Source: an uncultured Cytophagales bacterium | Lineage (GTDB): Bacteria; Bacteroidota; Bacteroidia; Cytophagales; Cyclobacteriaceae | Reading direction: 5' to 3' | Assembly (NCBI GenBank): GCA_913057175.1 | Contig: CAJXNP010000004.1 | Location: 310,001 to 374,000 of the forward strand | DNA: 64,000 bases | In this document: positions 9,509-17,778 of the stretch, in pieces | How the letters are laid out: the number at the start of each line of letters is the position of its first letter | Numbering within the stretch: position 1 is the first letter of the stretch | The notes under the pieces: model-generated | Databases searched by the model: none | Seen by the model: the letters and a program-made list of their open reading frames with translations, nothing else | Told to the model about the DNA's origin: nothing | Made by a program: the position numbers and the translations under genes

Positions 9509-9521
9509 CGCAATCGATTGT
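9509..9521. promoter_or_regulatory. LacI-like operator, right copy, overlapping the -33 element
   Basis: CGCAATCGATTGT is the reverse complement of the left operator. The TTG at 9518-9520, which fits as the -33 element of the rightward promoter, is part of this palindrome, so a bound repressor would cover the promoter. Confidence 0.65.
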
Positions 9522-9547
9522 TTATCTTTATATAATTTTTAGATTTG
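9518..9547 (+). promoter_or_regulatory. Bacteroidota-type promoter of the methyltransferase operon
   Basis: TTG at 9518-9520 is followed after 19 bases by TAGATTTG at 9540-9547, a perfect match to the Bacteroidota -7 consensus TAnnTTTG. It ends 37 bases before the ATG at 9585. No cobalamin riboswitch is seen in the leader, which is too short to hold one. Confidence 0.6.
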
Positions 9548-9584
9548 AAATACTTTTATAAATAAACCTAACATAATAGCAATT

Positions 9585-10637
9585 ATGAAGCCTCATCAGT
9601 GGGAAACCTATAAGAAAGCAGCACGACTGGAAAAGATCGATAAAGTACCAATGGCAATGATCATCGATAGTCCCTGGATCCCCGGTTATCTGGGAATACC
9701 ACATATGGATTATTACCTTGATTCAGAGCTTTGGTTCAAAGCGAATTTAAAAATCCATGAAGAATATCCGGATATCATTTTCATTCCATCATGGTGGATG
9801 GAATATGGTATGGCGGCTGAACCATCTGCTTTAGGTGCAAAGATCAAGTTTTGGGAAGACAACACTCCGAGTGAATATCATACCTTGTACAATATTGAAG
9901 ACATTGAAAAATTCCCCGAATACGAAGTAGAAAATGATGCCTTTATGGCAATGACGCTTCACCGGATGAAAATGGAGAAACAAAAAATCCACGGTGCAGG
10001 ATATATTCAACCTATTGTTACTGCAAGAGGACCTTTGTGTACAGCAGGGTTTGTCAGAAGTACCACCGATTTCATGATCGACATAGTTGAAAAGCCTGAA
10101 TGGGCGCATAAATTAATTGATCTGTGTACCAACCTGATCATTGACTGGTTAAAAGCTCAGGCAAAAATATTGGGTGATCAGGTAGAAGGGATTTTTATAC
10201 TTGATGATATTGTAGGTTTTATCAATGAAGACCATTACCAGGAATTTGCTCATCCATACCTGAAAAGAATCTGTGATGCCTTTCCAAAAGACTGGATAAA
10301 AATCTATCACAACGATGCCGATATCAATGCGTGTCTGGACTATTTGCCTGAAGCAGGATTTAACGTGTTGAACTGGGGTAAGCAAACGGACATTGCAGAT
10401 GTGATTGATCGCGTGGGAGGAAAAATTTGTCTGATGGGTAACGTGAATCCATTGGAAATTGGAGTGAGAGGCACTCCTGAAGAAGTAAAAGATGCCACAC
10501 TAGAAGTACTGGAGAAAAGCGGTGGGCAAGGCATCATCCTTTCCGTGGGCGGTGGTACCAGTCCGGGAATGCCGAGGGAAAACATCCTGGCGATGCAGGA
10601 AGCCCTTGAAGAATTTAATACTACACTGATTAAATAA
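9585..10637 (+). CDS. UroD-family corrinoid methyltransferase (candidate substrate-specific MT1)
   Basis: A 350-residue TIM-barrel protein of the uroporphyrinogen decarboxylase family, in the branch used by methyl-transferring enzymes (MtaA/MtbA, and the O-demethylase MT1 proteins). Directly after it comes a corrinoid protein, the classic MT1-CP pair, so it probably moves a methyl group from a methylated substrate to cob(I)amide. The thiol methyltransferases MtaA/MtbA bind zinc through H-x-C and a later Cys in a GCG loop. Here the first site reads His242-Asn-Asp and the loop is GGG at 322-324, so both cysteines are absent. That argues against coenzyme M-like thiol chemistry and for a different acceptor geometry or substrate. 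It is the first gene behind the operator-controlled promoter. Substrate unknown: methoxy aromatics, methylamines or a betaine are all possible. Confidence 0.8.
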   Translation: MKPHQWETYKKAARLEKIDKVPMAMIIDSPWIPGYLGIPHMDYYLDSELWFKANLKIHEEYPDIIFIPSWWMEYGMAAEPSALGAKIKFWEDNTPSEYHTLYNIEDIEKFPEYEVENDAFMAMTLHRMKMEKQKIHGAGYIQPIVTARGPLCTAGFVRSTTDFMIDIVEKPEWAHKLIDLCTNLIIDWLKAQAKILGDQVEGIFILDDIVGFINEDHYQEFAHPYLKRICDAFPKDWIKIYHNDADINACLDYLPEAGFNVLNWGKQTDIADVIDRVGGKICLMGNVNPLEIGVRGTPEEVKDATLEVLEKSGGQGIILSVGGGTSPGMPRENILAMQEALEEFNTTLIK

Positions 10638-10646
10638 TTTTTTTAT

Positions 10647-11285
10647 ATGCCAGATTACGCGTTGATGAATCAATACCTCTACGAAGGTAAAGCCAAAGAG
10701 GTAGAACAAATGACTAAAGATGCCCTTACTGAAGGGAGAAGTGTGCAGGAAGTTCTAAACGAAGGATTAATTGCCGGTATGAGTGTGGTCGGAGAGGATT
10801 TTAAATACAACATTCTTTATGTCCCCGAAGTATTAATTGCTGCAAGAGCCATGAAGGCCGGAATGGCGGTATTGAAACCACTATTAACAGCTCATGGAGA
10901 TAACGACAAAGTTGGAACCTTGTTAATGGGTACGGTAAGAGGTGATCTTCATGATATTGGGAAAAACCTGGTTGGTATGATGGCTGAAGGGGCTGGTTTT
11001 GAAGTTCATGACATCGGTGTAGATCAAAGCCTGGAAAAATTCATGGCCGCCGCCGAACAATGCAAACCGAATATCATCGGAATGAGTGCATTACTGACCA
11101 CTACTATGACTTATATGAAAACCGTGATTGATGGCTTTGAAGCAGCCGGGAAGGGAGACATCAAGATGGCAATTGGAGGAGCACCAATCAGTCAGATGTA
11201 TGCCGATGAAATTGGAGCAGATGGATATGGTGCGGATGCTTCTGGAGCAGTTGATATGTTTTTAAAATTAGTAGGAAGAGAATAA
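10647..11285 (+). CDS. corrinoid (methylcobamide carrier) protein
   Basis: A 212-residue protein with the two-domain layout of MtaC/MtbC/OdmA-type carriers. A helical cap domain (about residues 1-85) contains ALTEGRSVQEVLNEGLIAGMSVVGEDF, and a Rossmann-like B12-binding domain follows. The base-off/His-on motif D-x-H-x-x-G is present as DLHDIG with cobalt ligand His102, followed by MSALLTTTM and the GG motif IGGAPIS. It would shuttle methyl groups between the UroD-type enzyme and the DHPS-type enzyme as methyl-Co(III). It starts 9 bases after the upstream stop and is followed 13 bases later by the small Virulence_fact-family gene, so it is in the same operon. Oxidised Co(II) would be rescued by the RACo-like protein encoded at 19.4-21.1 kb. 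Confidence 0.93.
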   Translation: MPDYALMNQYLYEGKAKEVEQMTKDALTEGRSVQEVLNEGLIAGMSVVGEDFKYNILYVPEVLIAARAMKAGMAVLKPLLTAHGDNDKVGTLLMGTVRGDLHDIGKNLVGMMAEGAGFEVHDIGVDQSLEKFMAAAEQCKPNIIGMSALLTTTMTYMKTVIDGFEAAGKGDIKMAIGGAPISQMYADEIGADGYGADASGAVDMFLKLVGRE

Positions 11286-11298
11286 TAAACTTTATCAA

Positions 11299-11553
11299 AT
11301 GGCTTTTTATCAGATACTTTACTGGAAAGATATTCCTACCCAGGTCAAATCATGGGACGATTTTGACGAAGTTAAGATTGAGCTGGACCCCAGGTTTATG
11401 ATCAAAGTCGATAAAGTAGCTCAATCAACCGGAGTGACTGAAACCGACGATTACCTTGCTCAATGGAACTGGTCTGATGAAAAAGAAAAGGATGGATCAG
11501 TTGAAGAAGTTGCCGAATCGATCAAGCAGGAAATAGAAAGTAAACACCTATAA
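11299..11553 (+). CDS. small 'Virulence_fact'-family protein
   Basis: An 84-residue soluble protein. The pattern YWKDIPTQVK, then a basic/hydrophobic strand, then DPRFMIKVDKVAQ and TDDYLAQW matches my memory of the short 'virulence factor' family (Pfam Virulence_fact), whose alphaproteobacterial members read YWRDIPAQV and SDAYLAEW and also sit beside methylene-THF reductase and corrinoid methyltransferase genes. The name is historical and says nothing about virulence. The spacing (13 bases after the corrinoid protein, 45 before MetF-MetV) and conserved context suggest a structural or chaperone role in methyl-THF chemistry. The function is not known and I infer none more exact. Confidence 0.7.
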   Translation: MAFYQILYWKDIPTQVKSWDDFDEVKIELDPRFMIKVDKVAQSTGVTETDDYLAQWNWSDEKEKDGSVEEVAESIKQEIESKHL

Positions 11554-11561
11554 CAAATTTT

Positions 11562-11578
11562 CACTGAACAATTCAGTG
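11562..11578 (+). terminator. short hairpin between the small gene and metF-metV
   Basis: CACTGAA and TTCAGTG (11562-11568, 11572-11578) form a 7-base stem with a CAA loop, followed after four bases by ATTTTTAAAAATG. It fits a weak terminator or a processing/attenuation hairpin within the operon. Confidence 0.4.
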
Positions 11579-11598
11579 TTCCATTTTTAAAAATGTAA

Positions 11599-13245
11599 AT
11601 GCAGTCTTTATATGACAAACTATATAAGTCTGATGATTTCTTAATTGGTGCTGAATTAGTATCTATTCGAGGATCAATGGCGGAAGAAATTGCTGTAAAG
11701 GCACGGACTTTTGCCAATGAGCTTATAGATTGTTCTGAAATCGATTGGATTTCTATAACTGATAATGCAGGAGGAAATCCGCAACTTGCACCTCAGGCAC
11801 TCGGAAAACCCATTTTATACGCTGGAAAAGAAGTTGTTATCCACCTGACATGTAAAGACATGAACCGAAATGGTCTGGAAAGTGAAGCCTGGTCTTTAAA
11901 CAGTGAAGGCTTTCACAATATTCTGGCCATGACCGGGGATTACCCTATAGGTGGCAACGAGGGGAGAGCCAAACCGGTATTTGATATCGACTCCGTTGGT
12001 CTGATTTCCATGCTCAGTCAAATGAATAAAGGCTTCCATCATCACTATGGGATGTCCAATGCAAAACCAAAAAGACTGGAAAAAACAAGTTTTAATATTG
12101 GGGCCGTTACCACAAATTTCAAGTTACTGGAAGGAGAAGTGATGCCTCAATATCACAAGTTGAAGAAAAAGGTTGAATGCGGAGCTCATTTCATCATTAA
12201 CCAGATCGGGTATGATTCCCGGAAACAGGACGAGCTGAAGAAATACATGGAACAACATGGGATGAAAGACACTCCTTTGATCGGGAATACCTATGTACTC
12301 AATCCCAGGGTGGCCAAAATTTTCCATTCAAAAAAGATCCCCGGAGTGGTTGTTTCGGATGAGCTTTTGGATCTCTGTTTGAAGCAGGGAGCTTCTCCTG
12401 ACAAAGGAAAAACTTTTTTCTATGAATTTGCAGCCAAGCAAATGGCCATTTTTAAAGGTCTGGGATATAAAGGTGTATACCTGGGAGGGGTGGACAATTT
12501 TTATTCAATTGACAGGGTTCTTGAAATTGAAAGGTCATTCTCACCCGATGATTGGAAGATATTTGTTAAAGAAATCAGGTATTCAAGACCTAATGAATTC
12601 TACTATTACACTGAAGAAAAGAAGACGGGATTATCCAATATTACTAAGCGAGATCTGAGCGTAAAAGGGAAAAATAGCTCGAGTATATCCTATGCCTTCT
12701 CTAAATGGATGCACAAGGTCATGTTTACGAAAGGAAAACCTGTTGCTAAAATGGGGGCTTCTGCCTGTAAAAAGTCAAAAAACCCAAAACAGGGACCGAA
12801 ACTTCTGAGGTCATTTGAACACTTCAGTAAGCGGGTAATGTTTGACTGCAAGGATTGCGGTGATTGTTCTTTGTATGAAATAGCATTTTTATGCCCGGAA
12901 TCAGTCTGTGCCAAAAACCAACGAAACGGACCGTGCGGAGGAACAAAAGAAGGGAAGTGTGAAGTTGCCGGCTATGGTGATTGTATTTGGTTGCAGGCTT
13001 ACGAAAGACTCAAGCATGACGGAAAAGAAGATAAGTTACTGGAACACTCTCCTGTCGTTCAGGATCAGGGATTGAGAGGTACTTCTTCATGGGCAAATCA
13101 CTGGCTTGGAAAGGATCACTATTCCAAAAAATATAAGGAAGCAAAAATTTCTCAGACGAAAGTCGATGTTGTAAACAACAACCATCATGCGAGCAATGGC
13201 ATGGAGGAAGGACAGCCGATCAAAAAAGAAGAAAACGTGAATTAA
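11599..13245 (+). CDS. methylene-tetrahydrofolate reductase fused to a MetV-type Fe-S/zinc domain
   Basis: A 548-residue two-part protein. Residues about 10-320 are a MetF-type flavin barrel (IGAELVSIRG, ISITDNAGGN, HLTCKDMNRN, LAMTGDYP), which interconverts methylene-THF and methyl-THF. Residues about 390-510 are the cysteine-rich MTHFR_C/MetV domain: C417-x2-C420-x2-C423, C432, C437, C446 and C454, plus GPCGGTKEGKCE and GYGDCIW. In acetogens MetV is a separate subunit carrying a metal site; here it is fused. The tail after residue 520 (HHASNGMEEGQPIKKEENVN) is hydrophilic and probably disordered. In this operon the reaction may run in the oxidative direction, methyl-THF to methylene-THF. 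There are 45 bases to the previous gene and 19 to the next. Confidence 0.9.
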   Translation: MQSLYDKLYKSDDFLIGAELVSIRGSMAEEIAVKARTFANELIDCSEIDWISITDNAGGNPQLAPQALGKPILYAGKEVVIHLTCKDMNRNGLESEAWSLNSEGFHNILAMTGDYPIGGNEGRAKPVFDIDSVGLISMLSQMNKGFHHHYGMSNAKPKRLEKTSFNIGAVTTNFKLLEGEVMPQYHKLKKKVECGAHFIINQIGYDSRKQDELKKYMEQHGMKDTPLIGNTYVLNPRVAKIFHSKKIPGVVVSDELLDLCLKQGASPDKGKTFFYEFAAKQMAIFKGLGYKGVYLGGVDNFYSIDRVLEIERSFSPDDWKIFVKEIRYSRPNEFYYYTEEKKTGLSNITKRDLSVKGKNSSSISYAFSKWMHKVMFTKGKPVAKMGASACKKSKNPKQGPKLLRSFEHFSKRVMFDCKDCGDCSLYEIAFLCPESVCAKNQRNGPCGGTKEGKCEVAGYGDCIWLQAYERLKHDGKEDKLLEHSPVVQDQGLRGTSSWANHWLGKDHYSKKYKEAKISQTKVDVVNNNHHASNGMEEGQPIKKEENVN

Positions 13246-13264
13246 TCTAGCAATATTTTTAACT

Positions 13265-14194
13265 ATGTGTAAAGATCTGAAAATCATCGGTGAATTGATG
13301 AACAACTCCTATGGAAGGGCAAGGCGTTCCTTTCGAGAGAAGGATCTGGAAGGATATCAAAACCTTGCAATCCTTCAAGCCGATCTTCAAGCCGACTACC
13401 TGACATTGAATATTGATGGAACGCAGCAGATACAAGTCAAGCTTCATGAAATGCTGGAATTCCTTCCGGATCTGGTTCCTGCCATCCAGGAAGTTACTTC
13501 CGTACCGCTTAGCTTTGATAACCCGTCTGTTGAATATCATAAAATTGCCTTAAAGCACTATGACCGAAGTAAGGGTGGACAGCCCATATTAAACTCCCTT
13601 GCGGCCTCCAGGGAAAACCTGGATGAAATGATAGAGTTGGTCAAAGAATACGATACAAAGGTTGTGGTAATGGCATCAGAGCAATTTGTGGCAGGTGGAA
13701 CGTCGCAATGCCTGGATCCGGCTGACGCTTATAAGGCAGCGCGGTATTTTGTTGAAAGATTAGTGAATGAAGCAGGTCGAGAGCTGGATGAAATCATTAT
13801 TGATCCAGGTTTAGCGCCGGTTGGGGCTGACACGTATGGGCTGGTCAATATAGGACTCGATGCTATGAGGATGATCAATGAAGACAAAGATCTCAAAGGA
13901 GTCCATATGGTTGTTGGACTTTCCAACTTTGCCTGGGGGACTCCCAAGACAGTCCGTGAATTATTGGAAAAAGCATATCTGACTTTGGGCATGGATGTGG
14001 GACTGGACTATGCATTGGCCAATCCGGAAAAGACTCCGGGCCCGCTTCCAAAAAACCACGAAATTGTTGATTTATTACAAGGAGCCCTTCAAAAAGGTCG
14101 TGTTATCAACGGCGAATCACAGGAAATAGCTGGTTTTCGACAGGCAGAGGCCATCATGGAATTGTGCAATAAGTACGTGGAGGATGAATTTTAA
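13265..14194 (+). CDS. DHPS-family methyl-THF:corrinoid methyltransferase (MT2)
   Basis: A 309-residue pterin-binding barrel of the MetH-module-2/AcsE/MtvA type. Visible landmarks are IIGELMNNSYGRARRSF at the start, SFDNPSVEY, PILNSLAASREN, a conserved Asp in DEIIIDPGLAPVG, and the loop GLSNFAWGTPKTVRELLE, which corresponds to the GLSN motif of this family. True dihydropteroate synthase signatures for pABA binding are not apparent. It would accept the methyl group from the corrinoid protein onto THF (or the reverse). In acetogenic O-demethylases the second methyltransferase is of exactly this type, whereas methanogens use UroD-type MtaA; this operon therefore follows the acetogen plan. Its stop overlaps the next start (TAATG). 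Confidence 0.9.
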   Translation: MCKDLKIIGELMNNSYGRARRSFREKDLEGYQNLAILQADLQADYLTLNIDGTQQIQVKLHEMLEFLPDLVPAIQEVTSVPLSFDNPSVEYHKIALKHYDRSKGGQPILNSLAASRENLDEMIELVKEYDTKVVVMASEQFVAGGTSQCLDPADAYKAARYFVERLVNEAGRELDEIIIDPGLAPVGADTYGLVNIGLDAMRMINEDKDLKGVHMVVGLSNFAWGTPKTVRELLEKAYLTLGMDVGLDYALANPEKTPGPLPKNHEIVDLLQGALQKGRVINGESQEIAGFRQAEAIMELCNKYVEDEF

Positions 14195-15474
14195 TGTCTT
14201 TGATGATTAAATCCCTATCAGTTTCCGGAACCGAATCAAAATGGATTAAAGTTGGCACCCTGTTGAATGGCATTGACCGGCCAGTCAAAGATGCACATAT
14301 TGTATTCGATTCGATATCGATCAAATATTCAGGACAAAAATCTCCGCCAAAATCTCTGGTTCCAGACGGACAAAGTACCCCTGATCTGGATTTACCCGAA
14401 TACACATTGCTACCCGGCTTGATTGAAGCCCATGCCCACCTGTTTTTAGAAGGTGCCGAATTGGACTTCCAAAAAAGAAAAGATTTCCTTCAACAGAGTT
14501 CCGATGAGTTACTTGAAAAAGCCAAAGAAAGACTTCAAAAACTGGTTTCACTTGGTATAATCGCTTATCGGGATGCCGGAGATAAAAACGGTGTGGGATT
14601 AGCCCTGAGTAAAATATATCAAAATGGTAAGCGGTCTATTATGCCATATGTAGACAGCCCTGGAGCAGCCATTCATCATTTAGGAAGGTATGGCAGCTTT
14701 ATGGCGGAGCCAATAGAAAATCATGATTCCCTGAAAGATGTTGTCAGGGAAAGAGTAAAAAAGGGAGCAGATCGAATAAAACTCATTCCAACTGGCATTA
14801 TCAATTTTAAGTCTGCCTGTGTGACAAAAGAGCCACAGATGACAGTTGATGAGGTGTCAAAGCTGGTGGAAGTCTCAAAGGAATTGGGCAGGCAAACATT
14901 CGCCCATGCCTCCGGGGATGATGGTATTGACCTGGTCATTGAGGGAAATGCTGACTCGGTGGAACATGGATTTTTCATTCGTGACGATCAACTTTCGCGG
15001 ATGCGCGATAAGCAAATAGCCTGGGTTCCCACATTTACACCTGTACAAAAGCAGGTAGATCATGCAGCTGAAATGGGGTGGGATGATACGATTAAGTGCA
15101 ATCTTCAAAAAATATTGGACGGTCATGCCAAAAGCTTATGTAAAGCCTTTGAAATGGGCGTACTGGTCATAGGAGGTAGTGATGCGGGGTCGGTCGGAGT
15201 TGCTCATGGCATAGGGTTTTATGATGAACTTGAATTGATGGAAAAGGCGGGAGTTGATCCCGTTTCAGTGATCAATTCCGCAACAGGAGTCAGCTCTAAG
15301 CGATTAGACTTCAAAGAAAAATTTGGGATAATAGAAAAGGGTTATAAAAGCAGGTTCATTCTGACAAAAAATTCTCCGGTTGAAACCGTCAAAAATCTCA
15401 GGAAAGAAAAGTTTGTGTGTTTCGATGGACAGGTATTTCAATCCGACGAGAAATTTGATTCGAGCGGACTTTGA
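14194..15474 (+). CDS. amidohydrolase-superfamily enzyme
   Basis: A 426-residue cytoplasmic metal hydrolase of the imidazolonepropionase/prolidase-like branch (COG1228 type). Metal-binding features are present: HxH in LIEAHAHLFLEG, then a His in FAHASGDDG, a His in ADSVEHGFF, and the late Asp in GGSDAGSVGVAHG. The family hydrolyses C-N or other amide-like bonds in rings and peptides. Its ATG overlaps the stop of the methyltransferase gene (TAATG), so the two are translationally coupled and it belongs to the pathway. It may open or trim the substrate before or after demethylation, or hydrolyse a formyl or folate intermediate. The substrate cannot be named from sequence. Confidence 0.8.
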   Translation: MSLMIKSLSVSGTESKWIKVGTLLNGIDRPVKDAHIVFDSISIKYSGQKSPPKSLVPDGQSTPDLDLPEYTLLPGLIEAHAHLFLEGAELDFQKRKDFLQQSSDELLEKAKERLQKLVSLGIIAYRDAGDKNGVGLALSKIYQNGKRSIMPYVDSPGAAIHHLGRYGSFMAEPIENHDSLKDVVRERVKKGADRIKLIPTGIINFKSACVTKEPQMTVDEVSKLVEVSKELGRQTFAHASGDDGIDLVIEGNADSVEHGFFIRDDQLSRMRDKQIAWVPTFTPVQKQVDHAAEMGWDDTIKCNLQKILDGHAKSLCKAFEMGVLVIGGSDAGSVGVAHGIGFYDELELMEKAGVDPVSVINSATGVSSKRLDFKEKFGIIEKGYKSRFILTKNSPVETVKNLRKEKFVCFDGQVFQSDEKFDSSGL

Positions 15475-15540
15475 GATCATTTACTTTTTCTTAAATTATT
15501 CAAGCTTTAATGATTCGCTAAAAGATTTTTCTGGCTGAAA

Positions 15541-17778
15541 ATGAAAATTAAGAAATCACCCGTTCATGCTGTTGGCAGCAAGTCAGTTTTTAAGGCCTCA
15601 AAGATGGCCACGAAGGCTATGTCATTGCCAAAAACATTGGTCTTGCTTCGAAAGCTCAATCAGAAACATGGAATGGATTGTCCGGGGTGTGCCTGGCCGG
15701 ATCCTGATAAAAGGTCGAAATTGGGGGAATTTTGTGAAAATGGTGTAAAGGCAGTTGCCGAGGAAGCCACGGATCGAAAAATTGGTGCTGAATTTTTCCA
15801 TAAACATTCAGTTAAGGATCTGCTTGATAGGAGTGACTATTGGTTGGGTCAACAGGGCCGGTTGCAGCAACCAATGATCATCGAAAATGGCGACGAGTAT
15901 TATCAACCCATTTCCTGGGATCGTGCTTTCACCTTGATTGCCGATCAGCTAAACGCACTGCCATCGCCTGATGAAGCCATCTTTTATACTTCGGGGAGAA
16001 CAAGCAATGAGGCGGCATTTCTCTACCAGCTGTTTGTCCGGATGTTCGGAACCAATAATCTGCCCGATTGCTCGAATATGTGTCACGAGTCAAGTGGGGT
16101 GGCATTAAAAGAAACCCTCGGTATTGGAAAAGGATCTGTCACATTAGAGGATCTTTATAAGGCAGAAGTGATCCTGATCTTTGGGCAAAACCCTGCAACA
16201 AATCACCCAAGAATGCTTACCGCATTGGAAAAAGCCAAAGCTCATGGTGCTAAAATAATTTCTATCAATCCTTTGAAGGAGGTGGGTTTAGTGAAATTCA
16301 AAAATCCGCAAAAAGTAAAGGGATGGGTGGGATCATCTACCAATATTTCGGATCTGTATCTACAGGTTCGGATCAATGAAGATGTCGCCTTGCTCAAATC
16401 AATCCTGATCAAACTGTTCGATTTGGAAGAAACACAAGGAGGGATTTTCGATACCGATTTTATTCGGAATAAAACTGACGGTTTTGAAGAATTTAAAAAA
16501 GACCTTCTTTCAAATAACCTGAATGATTTAATCAAGCGTACGGGATTAGCGGAAAACGAGATTGATAAAGCCGTTCAACTTCTGAAAGATAAAAACAAAA
16601 TAATTGCTTGCTGGGCAATGGGATTAACGCAACATGTAAATGCTGTGGATAATATCAGGGAAGTGGTTAATCTCCTCCTCCTTAAAGGCAGTATTGGAAA
16701 ACCGGGAGCTGGTACCTGCCCGGTACGAGGGCATAGCAATGTACAGGGTGACCGGACAGTTGGTATTAGCGAGCGTCCTGGAAAAGATCTTCTTGACAAG
16801 CTTGCAACTAATTTTGGTTTTGATCCTCCAACAAAACACGGTTATAGTGTGGTAGAAGCCATCCAGGCGATGTATGATAATAAGGCGGGCGTCTTTTTCG
16901 CGATGGGAGGCAATTTTCTCTCTGCGTCACCTGATACCCATTATACTACTCAGGCTTTGAAAAATTGTACGCTGACCGTTCATGTGAGTACAAAGCTAAA
17001 CCGATCTCATCTGGTTCATGGTAAAACCGGAATCATTTTGCCATGCCTTGGAAGAACGGATAGAATCATTAAAAACGGCAAGATCCAGTTTGTGACCGTA
17101 GAAAATTCAATGGGGATTGTTCATTCATCGCAAGGAATGATTCAAAATAAAGCGGATCTGCTTCCCGAACCCGAAATAGTTGCCCGTATTGCCCATCAAA
17201 CCCTTAAGGAATCAAAGCTAGATTGGATTTATTTAACAGATGACTACAACCGTATTCGTGATCTGATTGAAGAAAATATTCCCGGATTTAATGATTATAA
17301 CAGCCGGATAAATTCAGGAGGCTTTGAACTTCCAAATGGCGCCAGGAATGGTGTTTTCAAAACGGCAAGCGATAAAGCTATATTTACCATCAATAAATTA
17401 CCGGATTACGAAATAAAAGAAAACGAATATTTATTGACCACCATACGAAGTCACGATCAGTTTAATACCACGATTTATGGATTGGACGATAGATATCGAG
17501 GTGTGTTTGATGGCAGGGAGGTGATTTTCATGAACGGTGAGGATTTAAAAAGAGAAAAATTAAAAGCCGGTGATCGGGTAGATATATCAAGTCATTATAA
17601 CGATACTACCCGGACAATTCATTCATATACAGTCGTACCCTATGATCTTCCATCCAAATGTCTGGCGATGTATTTTCCTGAGGCAAATGTGCTGGTGCCA
17701 CTCGACCTTCATGCGAGAGAAAGTCTTACTCCCTCATCGAAATCAGTTATTGTAAAAATCAGTAAAAGTAAAGATTAA
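15541..17778 (+). CDS. FdhF/YdeP-family molybdopterin oxidoreductase (formate dehydrogenase-like)
   Basis: A 745-residue molybdenum/tungsten bis-MGD enzyme of the YdeP/FdhF-like alpha-subunit family. One [4Fe-4S] site is suggested by C47-x2-C50 (DCPGCAWPD) with C65, and the residue at the metal is probably Cys181 in SNMCHESSG, next to His182, matching the U/C-H pair of formate dehydrogenases. Other landmarks are YTSGRTSNEAAF, IFGQNPATNHPRM, GKPGAGTCPVRGHSNVQG and the C-terminal molybdopterin dinucleotide domain (TTIRSHDQFNTTIYG). No Tat signal, NADH-binding or Fe-S partner subunit is encoded nearby, so the electron acceptor is unknown. As last gene of the operon, 66 bases after the amidohydrolase, it probably oxidises the C1 unit at the formate level; some YdeP members have other substrates. 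Confidence 0.85.
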   Translation: MKIKKSPVHAVGSKSVFKASKMATKAMSLPKTLVLLRKLNQKHGMDCPGCAWPDPDKRSKLGEFCENGVKAVAEEATDRKIGAEFFHKHSVKDLLDRSDYWLGQQGRLQQPMIIENGDEYYQPISWDRAFTLIADQLNALPSPDEAIFYTSGRTSNEAAFLYQLFVRMFGTNNLPDCSNMCHESSGVALKETLGIGKGSVTLEDLYKAEVILIFGQNPATNHPRMLTALEKAKAHGAKIISINPLKEVGLVKFKNPQKVKGWVGSSTNISDLYLQVRINEDVALLKSILIKLFDLEETQGGIFDTDFIRNKTDGFEEFKKDLLSNNLNDLIKRTGLAENEIDKAVQLLKDKNKIIACWAMGLTQHVNAVDNIREVVNLLLLKGSIGKPGAGTCPVRGHSNVQGDRTVGISERPGKDLLDKLATNFGFDPPTKHGYSVVEAIQAMYDNKAGVFFAMGGNFLSASPDTHYTTQALKNCTLTVHVSTKLNRSHLVHGKTGIILPCLGRTDRIIKNGKIQFVTVENSMGIVHSSQGMIQNKADLLPEPEIVARIAHQTLKESKLDWIYLTDDYNRIRDLIEENIPGFNDYNSRINSGGFELPNGARNGVFKTASDKAIFTINKLPDYEIKENEYLLTTIRSHDQFNTTIYGLDDRYRGVFDGREVIFMNGEDLKREKLKAGDRVDISSHYNDTTRTIHSYTVVPYDLPSKCLAMYFPEANVLVPLDLHARESLTPSSKSVIVKISKSKD

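Noticed and set aside
9316-9584. Cobalamin riboswitch in front of the corrinoid operon
   Set aside because: I looked for the B12-box type core and long structured leader; the leader after the predicted promoter is under 40 bases and no such core is visible.
11299-11553. Virulence factor
   Set aside because: The family name is historical; context points to methyl-THF or corrinoid chemistry.
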